From Sphingobacteriales bacterium (GTDB lineage Bacteria; Bacteroidota; Bacteroidia; Chitinophagales; Chitinophagaceae), in the NCBI GenBank assembly GCA_016200915.1, contig JACQDV010000023.1:56035-120034 (forward strand): a stretch of DNA of 64,000 nucleotides, given 5' to 3'. This document shows, one piece after another, positions 26,684-35,180 of the stretch. The notes beneath the pieces are model-generated. The model worked only from the letters and a program-made list of their open reading frames with translations, did not search any database and was not told where the DNA came from. Every line of letters starts with the position of its first letter. Positions within the stretch are counted from its first letter, which is position 1. A program made the position numbers and the translations under genes.

Positions 26684-27736
26684 ATGCAATTTACTGCCAC
26701 GCAAATAGCCTTGCTGGTCAATGGTAAAATCGAGGGAAACCCCGAAGCCGCTGTCAGTTCGTTTGGAAAAATTGAAGAAGCCACTGCAGGCCAGCTGGCA
26801 TTTTTGGCCAATCCCAAATACGAAGAATATTTATATACTACCCAGGCTTCCGTTTTATTAATAAACGAGAGCCAGGAATTACGTCAAGCCATCACTCCCA
26901 CGGTTATTAAAGTTCCCGATGCTTATTCAGCTTTTGCTACGCTGTTAAGCAAATACCAGGAACTGATGACCCAGCAATTAAGCGGCAAACAGGAACCAAG
27001 CTATGTGGCCAAAACCGCTAATCTTGGACAAAATGTTTTTGTAGGTGCCTTCTCTTACATTAACGAGAAAGCAGTGATTGGTAACAATGTAAAAATATTC
27101 CCGCATGTGTATGTTGGTGAAAACGTACGCATTGCTGATAATACCATCTTACATCCAGGTGTAAAAATTTACCACGACTGTGTGATTGGCAAAAACGTAA
27201 TCATTCATGCCGGCAGTATTATTGGTGGTGATGGATTTGGTTTTGCTCCGCAGGCTGATGGCAGCTATAAAAAAGTTCCGCAGATTGGAAATGTAGTGAT
27301 AGAAGATAATGTGGAAGTTGGTGCCAATGCCACTATTGACCGTGCTACAATGGGTTCTACTGTTATTAAAGCCGGTGCTAAATTAGATAACCTGATCCAG
27401 GTTGCTCATAATGTGGAAGTGGGTAACAATACCGTGATTGCTGCACAGGCAGGCATTAGCGGCAGTACTAAAGTAGGTAATAATGTAATGATTGGTGGAC
27501 AAGCCGGAGTTGTAGGACATATTCAAATTGCTGATGGCACTAAAATAAATGCACAAAGCGGCGTAAGTAAATCGGTTAAAAATCCCAATACAGCAGTAAC
27601 CGGAAGCCCTGCTTACGATTATACTTCTATGCTGCGCAGCCAGGCCATCTTCCGCAACTTACCAGAGCTGGAAAAGAGGATTATGGAATTGGAGAATTTA
27701 GTGAAGCAGTTACTTGCTGAGAAAGCCAGTGTATAA
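26684..27736 (+). CDS. lpxD: UDP-3-O-(3-hydroxyacyl)glucosamine N-acyltransferase LpxD
   Basis: 350-aa acyltransferase for the third step of lipid A synthesis, adding the 2-N-linked hydroxyacyl chain from acyl-ACP. Seen: an N-terminal uridine-binding domain (MQFTATQIALLVNGKIEGN), a left-handed beta-helix of hexapeptide repeats (about residues 105-320), catalytic histidine in LIQVAHNVEVG, HAGSIIGGDGFGF, and a C-terminal helix for trimerisation. It heads an lpxD - lpxC/fabZ - lpxA run on one strand, separated from the next gene by 240 bases containing repeats, so co-transcription is possible but not assured. Confidence 0.95.
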   Translation: MQFTATQIALLVNGKIEGNPEAAVSSFGKIEEATAGQLAFLANPKYEEYLYTTQASVLLINESQELRQAITPTVIKVPDAYSAFATLLSKYQELMTQQLSGKQEPSYVAKTANLGQNVFVGAFSYINEKAVIGNNVKIFPHVYVGENVRIADNTILHPGVKIYHDCVIGKNVIIHAGSIIGGDGFGFAPQADGSYKKVPQIGNVVIEDNVEVGANATIDRATMGSTVIKAGAKLDNLIQVAHNVEVGNNTVIAAQAGISGSTKVGNNVMIGGQAGVVGHIQIADGTKINAQSGVSKSVKNPNTAVTGSPAYDYTSMLRSQAIFRNLPELEKRIMELENLVKQLLAEKASV

Positions 27737-27975
27737 TTTTTTCTTTTTTAATTATTGGACGAACTGAAGATACAATGAGCAACGACGGTTGTGTCACTCA
27801 CTTCATCGTTCGTAACATTATTGAACATCTTTTCATAGAAATAAATTTATCTTTCTGTACCCGCCAGACTCCCTCCTTCGTCGGTATTCAGACGGGGCTT
27901 TTACATTAATAATCCATTAACCAAACACTCCTTAGTTTTAAACGATAATCCCTGATATTTCCTATTTTCGTGGCT

Positions 27976-29403
27976 ATGGAGAATATGAACGGAAGCACAC
28001 AGCACTTTCAGCATACCATAAAAGAGTCTATAACAATTTCCGGTGTAGGAATTCATACCGGTCAATCGGTTAATATGACGATTAAACCTGCTGAACCCAA
28101 CACCGGTTTTGTTTTCCAGCGGGTTGATCTTCCGGGTCAGCCTAAAGTAAAGGCAGATGTGGATAATGTAACAGAAACCATGCGTAGCACAACACTGGAA
28201 GCAAACGGCGCCAAGGTGAGTACTATTGAACATTTGCTGGCTTCCTTAGTAGGTACAGGTATCGATAATGCTTTGATTGAACTGGATGGCGATGAAGTGC
28301 CGATCCTCGATGGCAGTGCTGCTCCTTTTGTGGAAGTACTCACCAAAACAGGTACCCAGCAGCAGGATGCAAAGAAGATCTATTATACCATTGATCATAA
28401 CATCACATTTGTTGATGAAAAGAAAAAGGTGGAGATGGTGGCCCTTCCATATCATACTTACCGGGTTAATACGCTGATCGATTTTAATTCTCCGGTATTG
28501 GGTACACAACATGCTACCCTATACGACATCAGCGAATTCAATACACAAATAGCTCCCTGCCGTACTTTCAGTTTCTTTCATGAGCTGGAATATTTGGTGG
28601 AGCATAACCTGATTAAGGGTGGTGATATCAACAATGCTATTGTAGTAGTTGATAAGCCTGTAACGGAAGACCAGATCAAACGCCTGAGCAAACTCTTTAA
28701 CCGTAAGGATGTAAAGGTGAGTGATGAAGGCATTCTTAATAATCTTGAGCTTCGTTTTCCCAATGAACCTGCACGCCATAAATTGCTTGATATGATTGGT
28801 GACCTGGCATTGGTGGGTTATCCATTCAAAGCACATGTTATAGCCAATCGTCCGGGGCATGCCAGCAATGTGGCATTTGCCAAAAAGATTAAAGAGCATA
28901 TTAAAAAGAATAAGCACAAATTAGATATACCAGCTTATAATCCGTCCAAAACACCTGTATATGATGTGCAGGCAGTAGAAAATATTCTGCCGCATCGTTA
29001 TCCTTTCCTCATGATCGATAAAGTGATTGAGTTGGATGAAAAACATGTAATAGCCATCAAGAATGTAACCTATAACGAACCATACTTCGCCGGTCATTTC
29101 CCGGGTAACTGTGTAATGCCGGGTGTGTTACAAGTAGAAGCATTGGCACAGGCAGGAGGCATTTTGGCCATTCCAAAAGATGATCCTGAAAATAAATATG
29201 ATACTTATTTTTTAAAGATCGATAATTGCAAATTCAAACAAAAAGTTGTTCCGGGTGATACGTTGATATTGAAGATGGAATTAGTGAGTCCAATCCGCCG
29301 CGGCATCTGTGAAATGAAGGGAACAATCTATGTTGGCGACAAATTGGTAACTGAAGCCAATTTGACTGCACAAATTGTAAAACGCCCCAAGAAAAACGAA
29401 TGA
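27976..29403 (+). CDS. lpxC: Bifunctional LpxC/FabZ: lipid A deacetylase fused to hydroxyacyl-ACP dehydratase
   Basis: About 475 aa joining two enzymes. Residues 1-300 are LpxC, the zinc deacetylase committing to lipid A: STIEHLLASL (zinc His), HKLLDMIGDLAL (zinc His and Asp) and the catalytic-His segment RPGHASNVAF. Residues 325-475 are FabZ, the hydroxyacyl-ACP dehydratase: ILPHRYPFLMID and the active-site histidine in FAGHFPGNCVMPG, with Glu in QVEALAQ. This fusion is known in Bacteroidota and ties lipid A output to fatty-acid elongation. The ATG at 27976 was preferred to the GTG at 27970; a near-match -7 element (TATTTTCG, one mismatch) lies just upstream. It overlaps lpxA by 4 bases (ATGA). 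Confidence 0.96.
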   Translation: MENMNGSTQHFQHTIKESITISGVGIHTGQSVNMTIKPAEPNTGFVFQRVDLPGQPKVKADVDNVTETMRSTTLEANGAKVSTIEHLLASLVGTGIDNALIELDGDEVPILDGSAAPFVEVLTKTGTQQQDAKKIYYTIDHNITFVDEKKKVEMVALPYHTYRVNTLIDFNSPVLGTQHATLYDISEFNTQIAPCRTFSFFHELEYLVEHNLIKGGDINNAIVVVDKPVTEDQIKRLSKLFNRKDVKVSDEGILNNLELRFPNEPARHKLLDMIGDLALVGYPFKAHVIANRPGHASNVAFAKKIKEHIKKNKHKLDIPAYNPSKTPVYDVQAVENILPHRYPFLMIDKVIELDEKHVIAIKNVTYNEPYFAGHFPGNCVMPGVLQVEALAQAGGILAIPKDDPENKYDTYFLKIDNCKFKQKVVPGDTLILKMELVSPIRRGICEMKGTIYVGDKLVTEANLTAQIVKRPKKNE

Positions 29404-30206
29404 TAAGCACATTGGCTCATATTGACCCGAAAGCTCAGATAGGTAATAATGTAACTATTGAACCATTTGCCGTTATTCATGACGATACTGTTATTGGCGA
29501 TGGTACTCATGTAATGAGTCATTCAGTTATTATGCCTGGCGCCAGAATCGGGAAAAACTGTAAAATACATCCTGGTGCTGTTATTGGTGGCATTCCACAG
29601 GATTTAAAATATCGTGGAGAAAATACTACTGCAGAAATTGGCGATAATACCGTGATTCGGGAATGTGTTACGGTAAACTTAGGTACTACTGATAAATGGA
29701 AAACTGTTGTTGGCAATAATTGCCTGCTGATGGCTTATGCCCACGTAGCACATGATTGCATTATTGGTAACAATGTTATACTGGCCAACAGTGTAAACCT
29801 TGCCGGTCATATTGATATAGGCGATTACGCTATTATTGGCGGAATGACAGGCGCACACCAGTTTACTAAAATTGGAGCACACACTTATATTGCCGGGCAA
29901 AGTGCCATCCGTAAAGATGTACCACCTTTTGTGAGAGCAGCCCGTGAACCATTAAGTTATATAGGTATCAACGTAGTGGGCTTACAGCGCCGGAACTTCA
30001 CAAAAGAAACAATTGATCAGATATCTAAAATCTATCACATATTGTTTGTACATGGCCATACTACATCTGCTGCTTTAAATATTATTGAAAACGAAGTAGA
30101 ACCCGGACCGGTTAAAGATGAAATACTTTCTTTTGTAAAAACTTCACGGGCAGGCATCATCCGCCGTTTCACCAAAGATGGATTGAATGAAGATATTGCT
30201 TTCTGA
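29400..30206 (+). CDS. lpxA: UDP-N-acetylglucosamine O-acyltransferase LpxA
   Basis: 268-aa first enzyme of lipid A synthesis, moving a 3-hydroxyacyl group from ACP to UDP-GlcNAc. Seen: a beta-helix of hexapeptide repeats through about residue 185 (IGNNVTIEPFAVI, MPGARIGKNCKIHPGAVIGG), the catalytic-His segment LMAYAHVAHDCIIGN, GAHQFTKIGAHTYI, and a C-terminal helical domain ending IRRFTKDGLNEDIAF. The start overlaps the lpxC/fabZ stop by 4 bases, which argues for translational coupling. Its 3' end overlaps the ABC ATPase start by 20 bases. Confidence 0.96.
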   Translation: MISTLAHIDPKAQIGNNVTIEPFAVIHDDTVIGDGTHVMSHSVIMPGARIGKNCKIHPGAVIGGIPQDLKYRGENTTAEIGDNTVIRECVTVNLGTTDKWKTVVGNNCLLMAYAHVAHDCIIGNNVILANSVNLAGHIDIGDYAIIGGMTGAHQFTKIGAHTYIAGQSAIRKDVPPFVRAAREPLSYIGINVVGLQRRNFTKETIDQISKIYHILFVHGHTTSAALNIIENEVEPGPVKDEILSFVKTSRAGIIRRFTKDGLNEDIAF

Positions 30207-30840
30207 TGTTGGCAAACGTTTCAACCGGGAGTGGATATTCCGGCATGTAAACTACAGCTTTGAAAGCGGTGTTCATTATGCTATTACAGGACCTAACGGA
30301 TCAGGTAAATCCACTTTACTGCAGGTAATAGCCGGAGCCATTGATCATAGTGAAGGAAACGTTGAGTTGACAGTTGACAGTCCACAGTTGACAGAAAAAA
30401 ATCAACCGTCATCTGTCAACCGTCATCTGTCAGCTAATTTCTACCAGCATCTTTCCTTCTGCGCTCCTTATTTCGATCTGATTGAAGAAATGACGCTAAC
30501 AGAGTTTCTGCAATTTCATTTTCAATTTAAAAGTTTATTGCCCGGTTTTACAGTTAAGAAAATTATTGAAGTGCTGGGGTTGGAAAAAGCTTCACACAAA
30601 CAAATTCGCTATTTCAGCAGTGGTATGAAGCAAAGGGTAAAACTGGCGCAAGCTATTTTTGCAGATGTTCCTGTTGTTTTTTTAGATGAGCCTTGTACCA
30701 ACCTGGATGAAAGCGGTATTGCACAATACCAGCAATTAATTGCAGATTATTGCAACAATCGGTTGGTGATTGTAAGCAGTAATGATAAACAGGAGTACGG
30801 GTTTTGTAAGGAAGTGTTGGTAATTGGGGATTATAAATAA
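30187..30840 (+). CDS. ABC transporter ATP-binding protein
   Basis: 217-aa ABC ATPase. Seen: Walker A GPNGSGKSTLL near residue 38, signature YFSSGMKQRVKLAQ near residue 142, and Walker B VVFLDEPCTNLD. No permease gene is adjacent. It overlaps lpxA by 20 bases, so it is translated with the lipid A genes and might serve lipid transport, but this is inference. Oddity: about 25 residues between Walker A and the Q-loop region (VELTVDSPQLTEKNQPSSVN, RHLS) come from an in-frame GACAG/GTCAAC repeat block; a typical ABC domain lacks them. Confidence 0.88.
   Translation: MKILLSDVGKRFNREWIFRHVNYSFESGVHYAITGPNGSGKSTLLQVIAGAIDHSEGNVELTVDSPQLTEKNQPSSVNRHLSANFYQHLSFCAPYFDLIEEMTLTEFLQFHFQFKSLLPGFTVKKIIEVLGLEKASHKQIRYFSSGMKQRVKLAQAIFADVPVVFLDEPCTNLDESGIAQYQQLIADYCNNRLVIVSSNDKQEYGFCKEVLVIGDYK
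30366..30433. repeat. GACAG/GTCAAC repeat block inside the ABC ATPase gene
   Basis: Three TTGACAG copies on the left and two tandem 14-mers CAACCGTCATCTGT (30403-30430) on the right. The halves are inverted relative to each other. A related block lies after dnaB (61208) and inside rsmE (62094). Confidence 0.7.
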
Positions 30841-30841
30841 A

Positions 30842-31285
30842 TCAGGTAATAATTGCTTTGTTGTTTTCAATTATACGATCCAGAATTTTTAATACGATTT
30901 TTGAGTGCCTTGTTCTGCTTCCACCATAAATTATTGTCACAAAACAATACCGTGAATTATCATTAAAATGTAATGTTATAAGCCTCCCGTAACTTTTAGT
31001 ATAATATTTTAAATTATGAAAATCCTTTCTGGTGATTTTTTCGTTCAGGTTTTTTAATTCAAAATAATTCTTTTCATAATTGACAAACACATCAACAGCC
31101 GAAAAACTTTTGGGAAGCCAGAGAATTACAAAAAGAGACATTGGTACTAAAAAGATTAATCCAATGAATCCAGACAAATAAGCCATAACACCAGCAAAGG
31201 CCAGCCAAACAAATGGAAAAACTTTTACCATTAGCAAGTTATCATAAGAGAGTTGATTCTTATTTCGTAAGTTTATATAATCCAT
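30842..31285 (-). CDS. Small inner-membrane protein of unknown function
   Basis: 147 aa. Seen: two membrane helices at about residues 20-60 (VFPFVWLAFAGVMAYLSGF, then LIFLVPMSLFVILWLP) followed by a soluble C-terminal beta-rich domain (YFELKNLNEKITRKD, LHFNDNSRYCFV) that looks PH-like, as in many small bacterial membrane proteins. I cannot name the family. It converges on the ABC ATPase gene with almost no gap (1 base) and lies downstream of the DUF5615/DUF433 pair on the same strand. Confidence 0.65.
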   Translation of the reverse strand: MDYINLRNKNQLSYDNLLMVKVFPFVWLAFAGVMAYLSGFIGLIFLVPMSLFVILWLPKSFSAVDVFVNYEKNYFELKNLNEKITRKDFHNLKYYTKSYGRLITLHFNDNSRYCFVTIIYGGSRTRHSKIVLKILDRIIENNKAIIT

Positions 31286-31316
31286 GAAATGGTTTATTTA
31301 CGATGATTTATGTGTC

Positions 31317-31347
31317 TACCGCTTACCCACAATCAGCAAATTTAAAT
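31317..31347. repeat. Direct repeat of the ald 3' end, left copy
   Basis: Matches 31994-32024 at 28 of 31 bases. In the ald frame it reads NLLIVGKR followed by TAG, against NLLIASKR and TAA in the real gene. The pair flanks the DUF433/DUF5615 genes. Confidence 0.75.
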
Positions 31348-31686
31348 TATCTCCAACACCCCAATCTTATTATCATTTATATCAGCAAGAAATGAAGCAA
31401 TTAAGTCAAAATTAGAAATCAATATACCTGCAATTTCCTGGTTACTCAAATTTCCCTTCCGAATCCATATAACAGCAGGGGGTGGCCCAAACAATTCATT
31501 GTACTTATTAAAATCATCATCCTGGGTAACAATTGCGAAGTCATTATCTTTAGCATAATTCCTGATAAAAATATCAGTAGCATTTTGGAGCCCTGCTTCT
31601 TTTACCTGTAATGAACCGGGGTATTTATCTAAAATAAATTTTGTAACCCGAAAAGAAATATTCTGGTCAAGTAATAATTTCATCAT
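31342..31686 (-). CDS. DUF5615 PIN-like protein (toxin-like partner)
   Basis: 114-aa DUF5615 protein, a PIN-like fold presumed RNase and usually paired with a DUF433 protein. Seen: MKLLLDQNISFRVTKF (first acidic residue), IVTQDDDFNKY (later acidic cluster) and PPAVIWIRKGN, as in the family. It starts inside the stop of the DUF433 gene (ATGA overlap, 4 bases), so the two are translationally coupled. Its last codons run into a duplicated fragment of the ald 3' end. Toxin activity is inferred from the family layout; it has been shown for few members. Confidence 0.85.
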   Translation of the reverse strand: MMKLLLDQNISFRVTKFILDKYPGSLQVKEAGLQNATDIFIRNYAKDNDFAIVTQDDDFNKYNELFGPPPAVIWIRKGNLSNQEIAGILISNFDLIASFLADINDNKIGVLEII

Positions 31687-31919
31687 GCAGCAGATGAAAT
31701 GAGGATTTTGTGGTTTTCTTTATCTGCAGCAAATGCCAGGCAGGCCAGTATATCATCATTGTTCAGTTCAGGAAAATCAGTAATAATTTCTGTGTGTGTT
31801 TTTCCATTTGCCAGCCAACCTAAAACATCACCTACTGTGATACGCATATTACGAATACAAGGTTTGCCACCCCGTTTATCGGGTTCAATAGTTATTATTT
31901 TGCGGTAATCAATCATCAA
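31683..31919 (-). CDS. DUF433 protein (antitoxin-like partner)
   Basis: 78-aa DUF433 protein with the family core KRGGKPCIRNMRITVGDVL, then a C-terminal helix (NNDDILACLAFAADKENHK). DUF433 is a small helical, probably DNA-binding domain and is taken as the antitoxin of DUF5615. The ATG at 31919 or 31916 are alternatives. The overlap with its partner and the direct repeats on either side mark the pair as a module of its own between ald and the membrane-protein gene. Confidence 0.85.
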   Translation of the reverse strand: MMIDYRKIITIEPDKRGGKPCIRNMRITVGDVLGWLANGKTHTEIITDFPELNNDDILACLAFAADKENHKILISSAA

Positions 31920-31992
31920 TTAAAATTACTCATTTTATTTAGTAATGGTAAAACTTAGCAGTTTCTTCTTTTACCCTTTTAGGTACAGGGGT

Positions 31993-33207
31993 TTACCGCT
32001 TACTGGCAATCAGCAAATTTAAATCAGTATACTTCAAATCAAAACGCTGACTAAGATGGAAATTTGTTAATGCTCCTTTGAACAAATAAATTCCATTGCG
32101 GATATTGATCTTATGCCATAGCAAGTTTTCTAATCCACCTTCCTGTGCTATCTCCAGCAACAAAGGCATTAATACATTACTGATAGCTTGTGATGCGGTT
32201 CTGGCAAATCCTGAAGGAATATTCGGTACACAATAATGCACCACTCCGTATTTCAAAAAGATAGGGTGCTCATGTGAAGTGATCTCTGAAGTTTCAAAAC
32301 AACCACCACGGTCAATACTTACATCTACTATCACAGTTCCGGGCCGCATGGCAGCTACCATTTCATCGGTAACTACAATGGGTGTTCTTCCTCCTGTTGA
32401 GGACAAAGCACCAACTGCCACATCACAGGTTTTTAATTGCTTGGCTAATATCTTGGGTTCAATCACACTGGTCCACATTCTTACACCAATATTATTTTGT
32501 ACTCTTTTTAAACGATAGATATTATTGTCAAACATTTTTACACTGGCACCCATTGCCAATGCGGTACGGGCTGCATATTCACCTACTATACCGGCGCCGA
32601 TAATAATAACTTTTGTTGGAGGAATACCAGAGATACCACCCAGCAAAACTCCTTTACCATTATTGGCATTACTCAAATACTGACCGGCGATCAACATCAC
32701 CGCACTACCGGCAATCTCACTCATGCTTCTTACAATAGGATTGTGCCCGGAATCATCTTTTAAATTTTCAAATGATAAAGCAGTAATCTTTTTCTCCATC
32801 ATCTTCTGCAATATCTCTGCTTTCATTACCGCTAAGTGGATGGGAGAGATGATGATTTGATTGGGTTTAAGGAATTCTAATTCAACTTCACTTACAGGAG
32901 CCGATTTAATGATCATGTCACACTCAAATACTTCTTTCTTTGTGTAGGCAATCTTTGCACCGGCATCACTATACTCTTTATCCTGGTAATTGGCGCCATC
33001 ACCTGCTTTATATTCCACCACCACTCTGTGACCATTGCTTACTAATACACCCACAGCCTCCGGTGTAAGCGTTACCCGGTTTTCATTAAATGATGTTTCC
33101 TTGGGAATGCCAATATGCAGTTGGGCGCCTTTTGGCTTAATGTCTAATGTTTCCTCTAAAGTTTCGTAAGTGAAACCGGCTGAAATAATCGGTTTTGATG
33201 TGGCCAT
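31993..33207 (-). CDS. ald: Alanine dehydrogenase
   Basis: 404-aa NAD-dependent enzyme interconverting L-alanine and pyruvate plus ammonia, in the Ald/transhydrogenase-alpha family. Seen: HIGIPKETSFNENRVTLTP, the substrate-site Lys in IIKSAPV and His in ISPIHLA, and the NAD-binding Rossmann motif GAGIVGEYAARTALAMGA (about residue 200), followed by MFDNN. The N-terminus has about 30 more residues than a minimal Ald, a form seen in Bacteroidota. Its 3' end (31 bases) is duplicated at 31317-31347. Followed downstream by the DUF433/DUF5615 pair on the same strand. Confidence 0.88.
   Translation of the reverse strand: MATSKPIISAGFTYETLEETLDIKPKGAQLHIGIPKETSFNENRVTLTPEAVGVLVSNGHRVVVEYKAGDGANYQDKEYSDAGAKIAYTKKEVFECDMIIKSAPVSEVELEFLKPNQIIISPIHLAVMKAEILQKMMEKKITALSFENLKDDSGHNPIVRSMSEIAGSAVMLIAGQYLSNANNGKGVLLGGISGIPPTKVIIIGAGIVGEYAARTALAMGASVKMFDNNIYRLKRVQNNIGVRMWTSVIEPKILAKQLKTCDVAVGALSSTGGRTPIVVTDEMVAAMRPGTVIVDVSIDRGGCFETSEITSHEHPIFLKYGVVHYCVPNIPSGFARTASQAISNVLMPLLLEIAQEGGLENLLWHKINIRNGIYLFKGALTNFHLSQRFDLKYTDLNLLIASKR
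31994..32024. repeat. Direct repeat within the ald 3' end, right copy
   Basis: The resident copy that encodes the last residues of Ald; see the mate at 31317-31347. Confidence 0.75.
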
Positions 33208-33380
33208 AGCAATCTTGAATGGTCCCTTTCAAAAGAAAAGGAGAATTACAGATTTATATTAGCTGTTAAATTACAACTTAAACAGCAGATTTTCATAAAA
33301 AGCAATCAACAAATGTGCAGGAATGAAAATGTTTGAACACTTATCAGCGAATTGATAGTTGACAATTGATAATGGATAAT

Positions 33381-33411
33381 AAAAAAGCCGAAGGTTAATT
33401 CTTCAGCTTTT
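33381..33411 (-). terminator. Terminator after trigger factor
   Basis: On the minus strand, an 11-position stem with one mismatch (AAAGCTGAAG with CTTCGGCTTT), 7-nt loop and a T6 run. Confidence 0.75.
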
Positions 33412-33465
33412 AAAATATTCTTGCTACTATTACTCGCAACTCAAAGCTCACGGCTCGCAGCTTAT

Positions 33466-34839
33466 TTAATGATGGTGATGCTCATGTTCCTGTTGCAGCT
33501 TGCCAAAATTTTCTGCACTGATGGCTTTTTCTACCGGAGTAATTTGAGTTTCTGCCCAGTTAAATAATTTTTCGGTGATGAGACGGCGGTAGGTACTATC
33601 AACCTGTTGCTCATCTTTCATCATACGGTCAACATAGCTGTCTAACCATTCCACATTTTCACCCAAGTTCATTTGGCCGAAATAACCCATTACCTGCTGC
33701 TTCATATAGTTGCGCAGTTCCTCAGAGTTAACTTCCAGGTTATTTTCTTTAATCAGTTTATCGCTGATGAGTGTCCATTTTAACTGGTTACTGAAAACAG
33801 GGTATTCTGCTTCTGCTTCATCGGCTGTTTTAGGTTTATCACCACCAGTCTGTAACCATTTTTTCAGGAACATTTCTGGGAACTCCATTTTAGTATCATC
33901 TACCAGCACATGATACAATTCATGATGCAGGTGATTACGGCTTTGAGCAGCCCAATGATTTTCTATCTCTTCTTTTAAAGCAACTTTAAACTCATCAGCT
34001 GTTTTAATTTCTTTTAAAGGATATACTTCTTTAAAGAATTCTTCATTCAATTCTCTTTTCTCCACCAGGCCTACTTTAGTAATGGTCATGTTGAAGAATT
34101 TTGCATCAGCACCTTCTACTTCTTTAATCTTTAAATCGCTCAGTACCCAATCCAGTTCTTTCTCTTCAAATGCTTTTTTCAATTCCAGATTTACTACGTC
34201 ATCTTTTTTCTTGCCCTGCAAATCTTTTTGATATTTCTTAGTGAAGTATTTTACTAATAAAGAATTTTCACCGGTAGCACCACCTTCAATTAGATTACCG
34301 TCTTTATCTGTTTCTTCAAACTTTACATTCAAAACATTGTCTTCAGATGAAACAGTTTCCGTTTCACTCATTTTACCATGGCGCATTACCAGGCGGTCCA
34401 GTTCATTTTGAACCATTTCATCCGTAACAGTTACTTTATAATTGGTGAGTTTTGATTTTTTTAATGCATCAATTTCAAAGTTTGGTTTCAATCCAATTTC
34501 AAAGTTGAACGTGTACTCATCAGGAGTATCCATATTCATTTTAGAAGCATCGCTGTCAACCGGTAAAGGCTGGGCAAAAATATCTAACTGTTCCTTCACC
34601 ATAAAATCACTCAATCCTTTCTCCACACTTTTAATTACCTCATCAGCAAAAATAGCCGGGCCATGCATTTTCTTTACCACACCGGTTGGCACCATTCCTT
34701 TACGAAATCCCGGAATGTTAGCCACTTTTGCATATTGTTTTAATGCTTTTTCAAAAGAAGGAAAATAATCTTCCTTGTTCACTTTTACACTCAGCTTATC
34801 CGTTAATAAGCTTACGTTTTCTCTGGTTACTGTTGCCAT
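33466..34839 (-). CDS. tig: Trigger factor chaperone
   Basis: About 457-aa ribosome-associated chaperone and prolyl isomerase. Seen: the ribosome-docking motif NIPGFRKGMVP near residue 46 in the N-terminal domain, a divergent FKBP-like middle (about residues 160-250) and a long helical C-terminal domain. I chose the ATG at 34839 (MATVTRENVS), because the codons before it (to 34875) lie in repeat-rich leader. The protein ends in HEHEHHHH-like residues (EHEHHHH), a possible metal-binding tail. The tRNA-Leu gene lies 87 bases upstream on the same strand and may share its promoter. Confidence 0.93.
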   Translation of the reverse strand: MATVTRENVSLLTDKLSVKVNKEDYFPSFEKALKQYAKVANIPGFRKGMVPTGVVKKMHGPAIFADEVIKSVEKGLSDFMVKEQLDIFAQPLPVDSDASKMNMDTPDEYTFNFEIGLKPNFEIDALKKSKLTNYKVTVTDEMVQNELDRLVMRHGKMSETETVSSEDNVLNVKFEETDKDGNLIEGGATGENSLLVKYFTKKYQKDLQGKKKDDVVNLELKKAFEEKELDWVLSDLKIKEVEGADAKFFNMTITKVGLVEKRELNEEFFKEVYPLKEIKTADEFKVALKEEIENHWAAQSRNHLHHELYHVLVDDTKMEFPEMFLKKWLQTGGDKPKTADEAEAEYPVFSNQLKWTLISDKLIKENNLEVNSEELRNYMKQQVMGYFGQMNLGENVEWLDSYVDRMMKDEQQVDSTYRRLITEKLFNWAETQITPVEKAISAENFGKLQQEHEHHHH

Positions 34840-34925
34840 TTGTAATGCTTTAAAAAGTTTAAAGTGTTTTTTCATATTTCAAGGTCAACTTGAAACAGTG
34901 AACCTTAAACATTCAACTTTGAATG

Positions 34926-35007
34926 TGCGGATGATAGGAATCGAACCTACATGGATTGCTCCGCCAGATCCTAAGTCTGGTGCGTCTGCCAGTTTCGCCA
35001 CATCCGC
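34926..35007 (-). tRNA. tRNA-Leu, anticodon TAG
   Basis: 82-nt cloverleaf on the minus strand: acceptor GCGGATG/CATCCGC, D arm with TGGCAGACG, anticodon stem CCAGA/TCTGG with loop CTTAGGA (anticodon TAG), a long variable arm as in leucine tRNAs, and T arm GTAGGTTCGATTCCTAT. CCA is not encoded. It reads CUN leucine codons. Confidence 0.95.
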
Positions 35008-35114
35008 AAGTAAGTTTAAAGGTTTAAGGGTTGAAAGTTTAAAGTTAATTTCCGGGGAGGAGTTAATTTTTAAACCATTAAACTATTAAACCAGTCAACT
35101 TTTTTTTCGAGGCG

Positions 35115-35122
35115 CAAAGGTA
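35115..35122 (-). promoter_or_regulatory. -7 promoter element (TACCTTTG on minus) upstream of tRNA-Leu and tig
   Basis: Exact TAnnTTTG match 108 bases before the tRNA 5' end. The space between holds a TTAAAGGTTTAAGG-type repeat. Confidence 0.35.
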
Positions 35123-35180
35123 GGGTAATTCACTCTAATACAGAAAAGCAAGATGATTTGTGTAAATTCGTAAACTTGAT

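Noticed and set aside
27841..27905. Terminator or small RNA in the gap before lpxC/fabZ
   Set aside because: A CCCG/CGGG hairpin is present with repeat-like text (CCCGCCAGACTCCCTCC), but there is no convincing T run; counted as another degenerate repeat.
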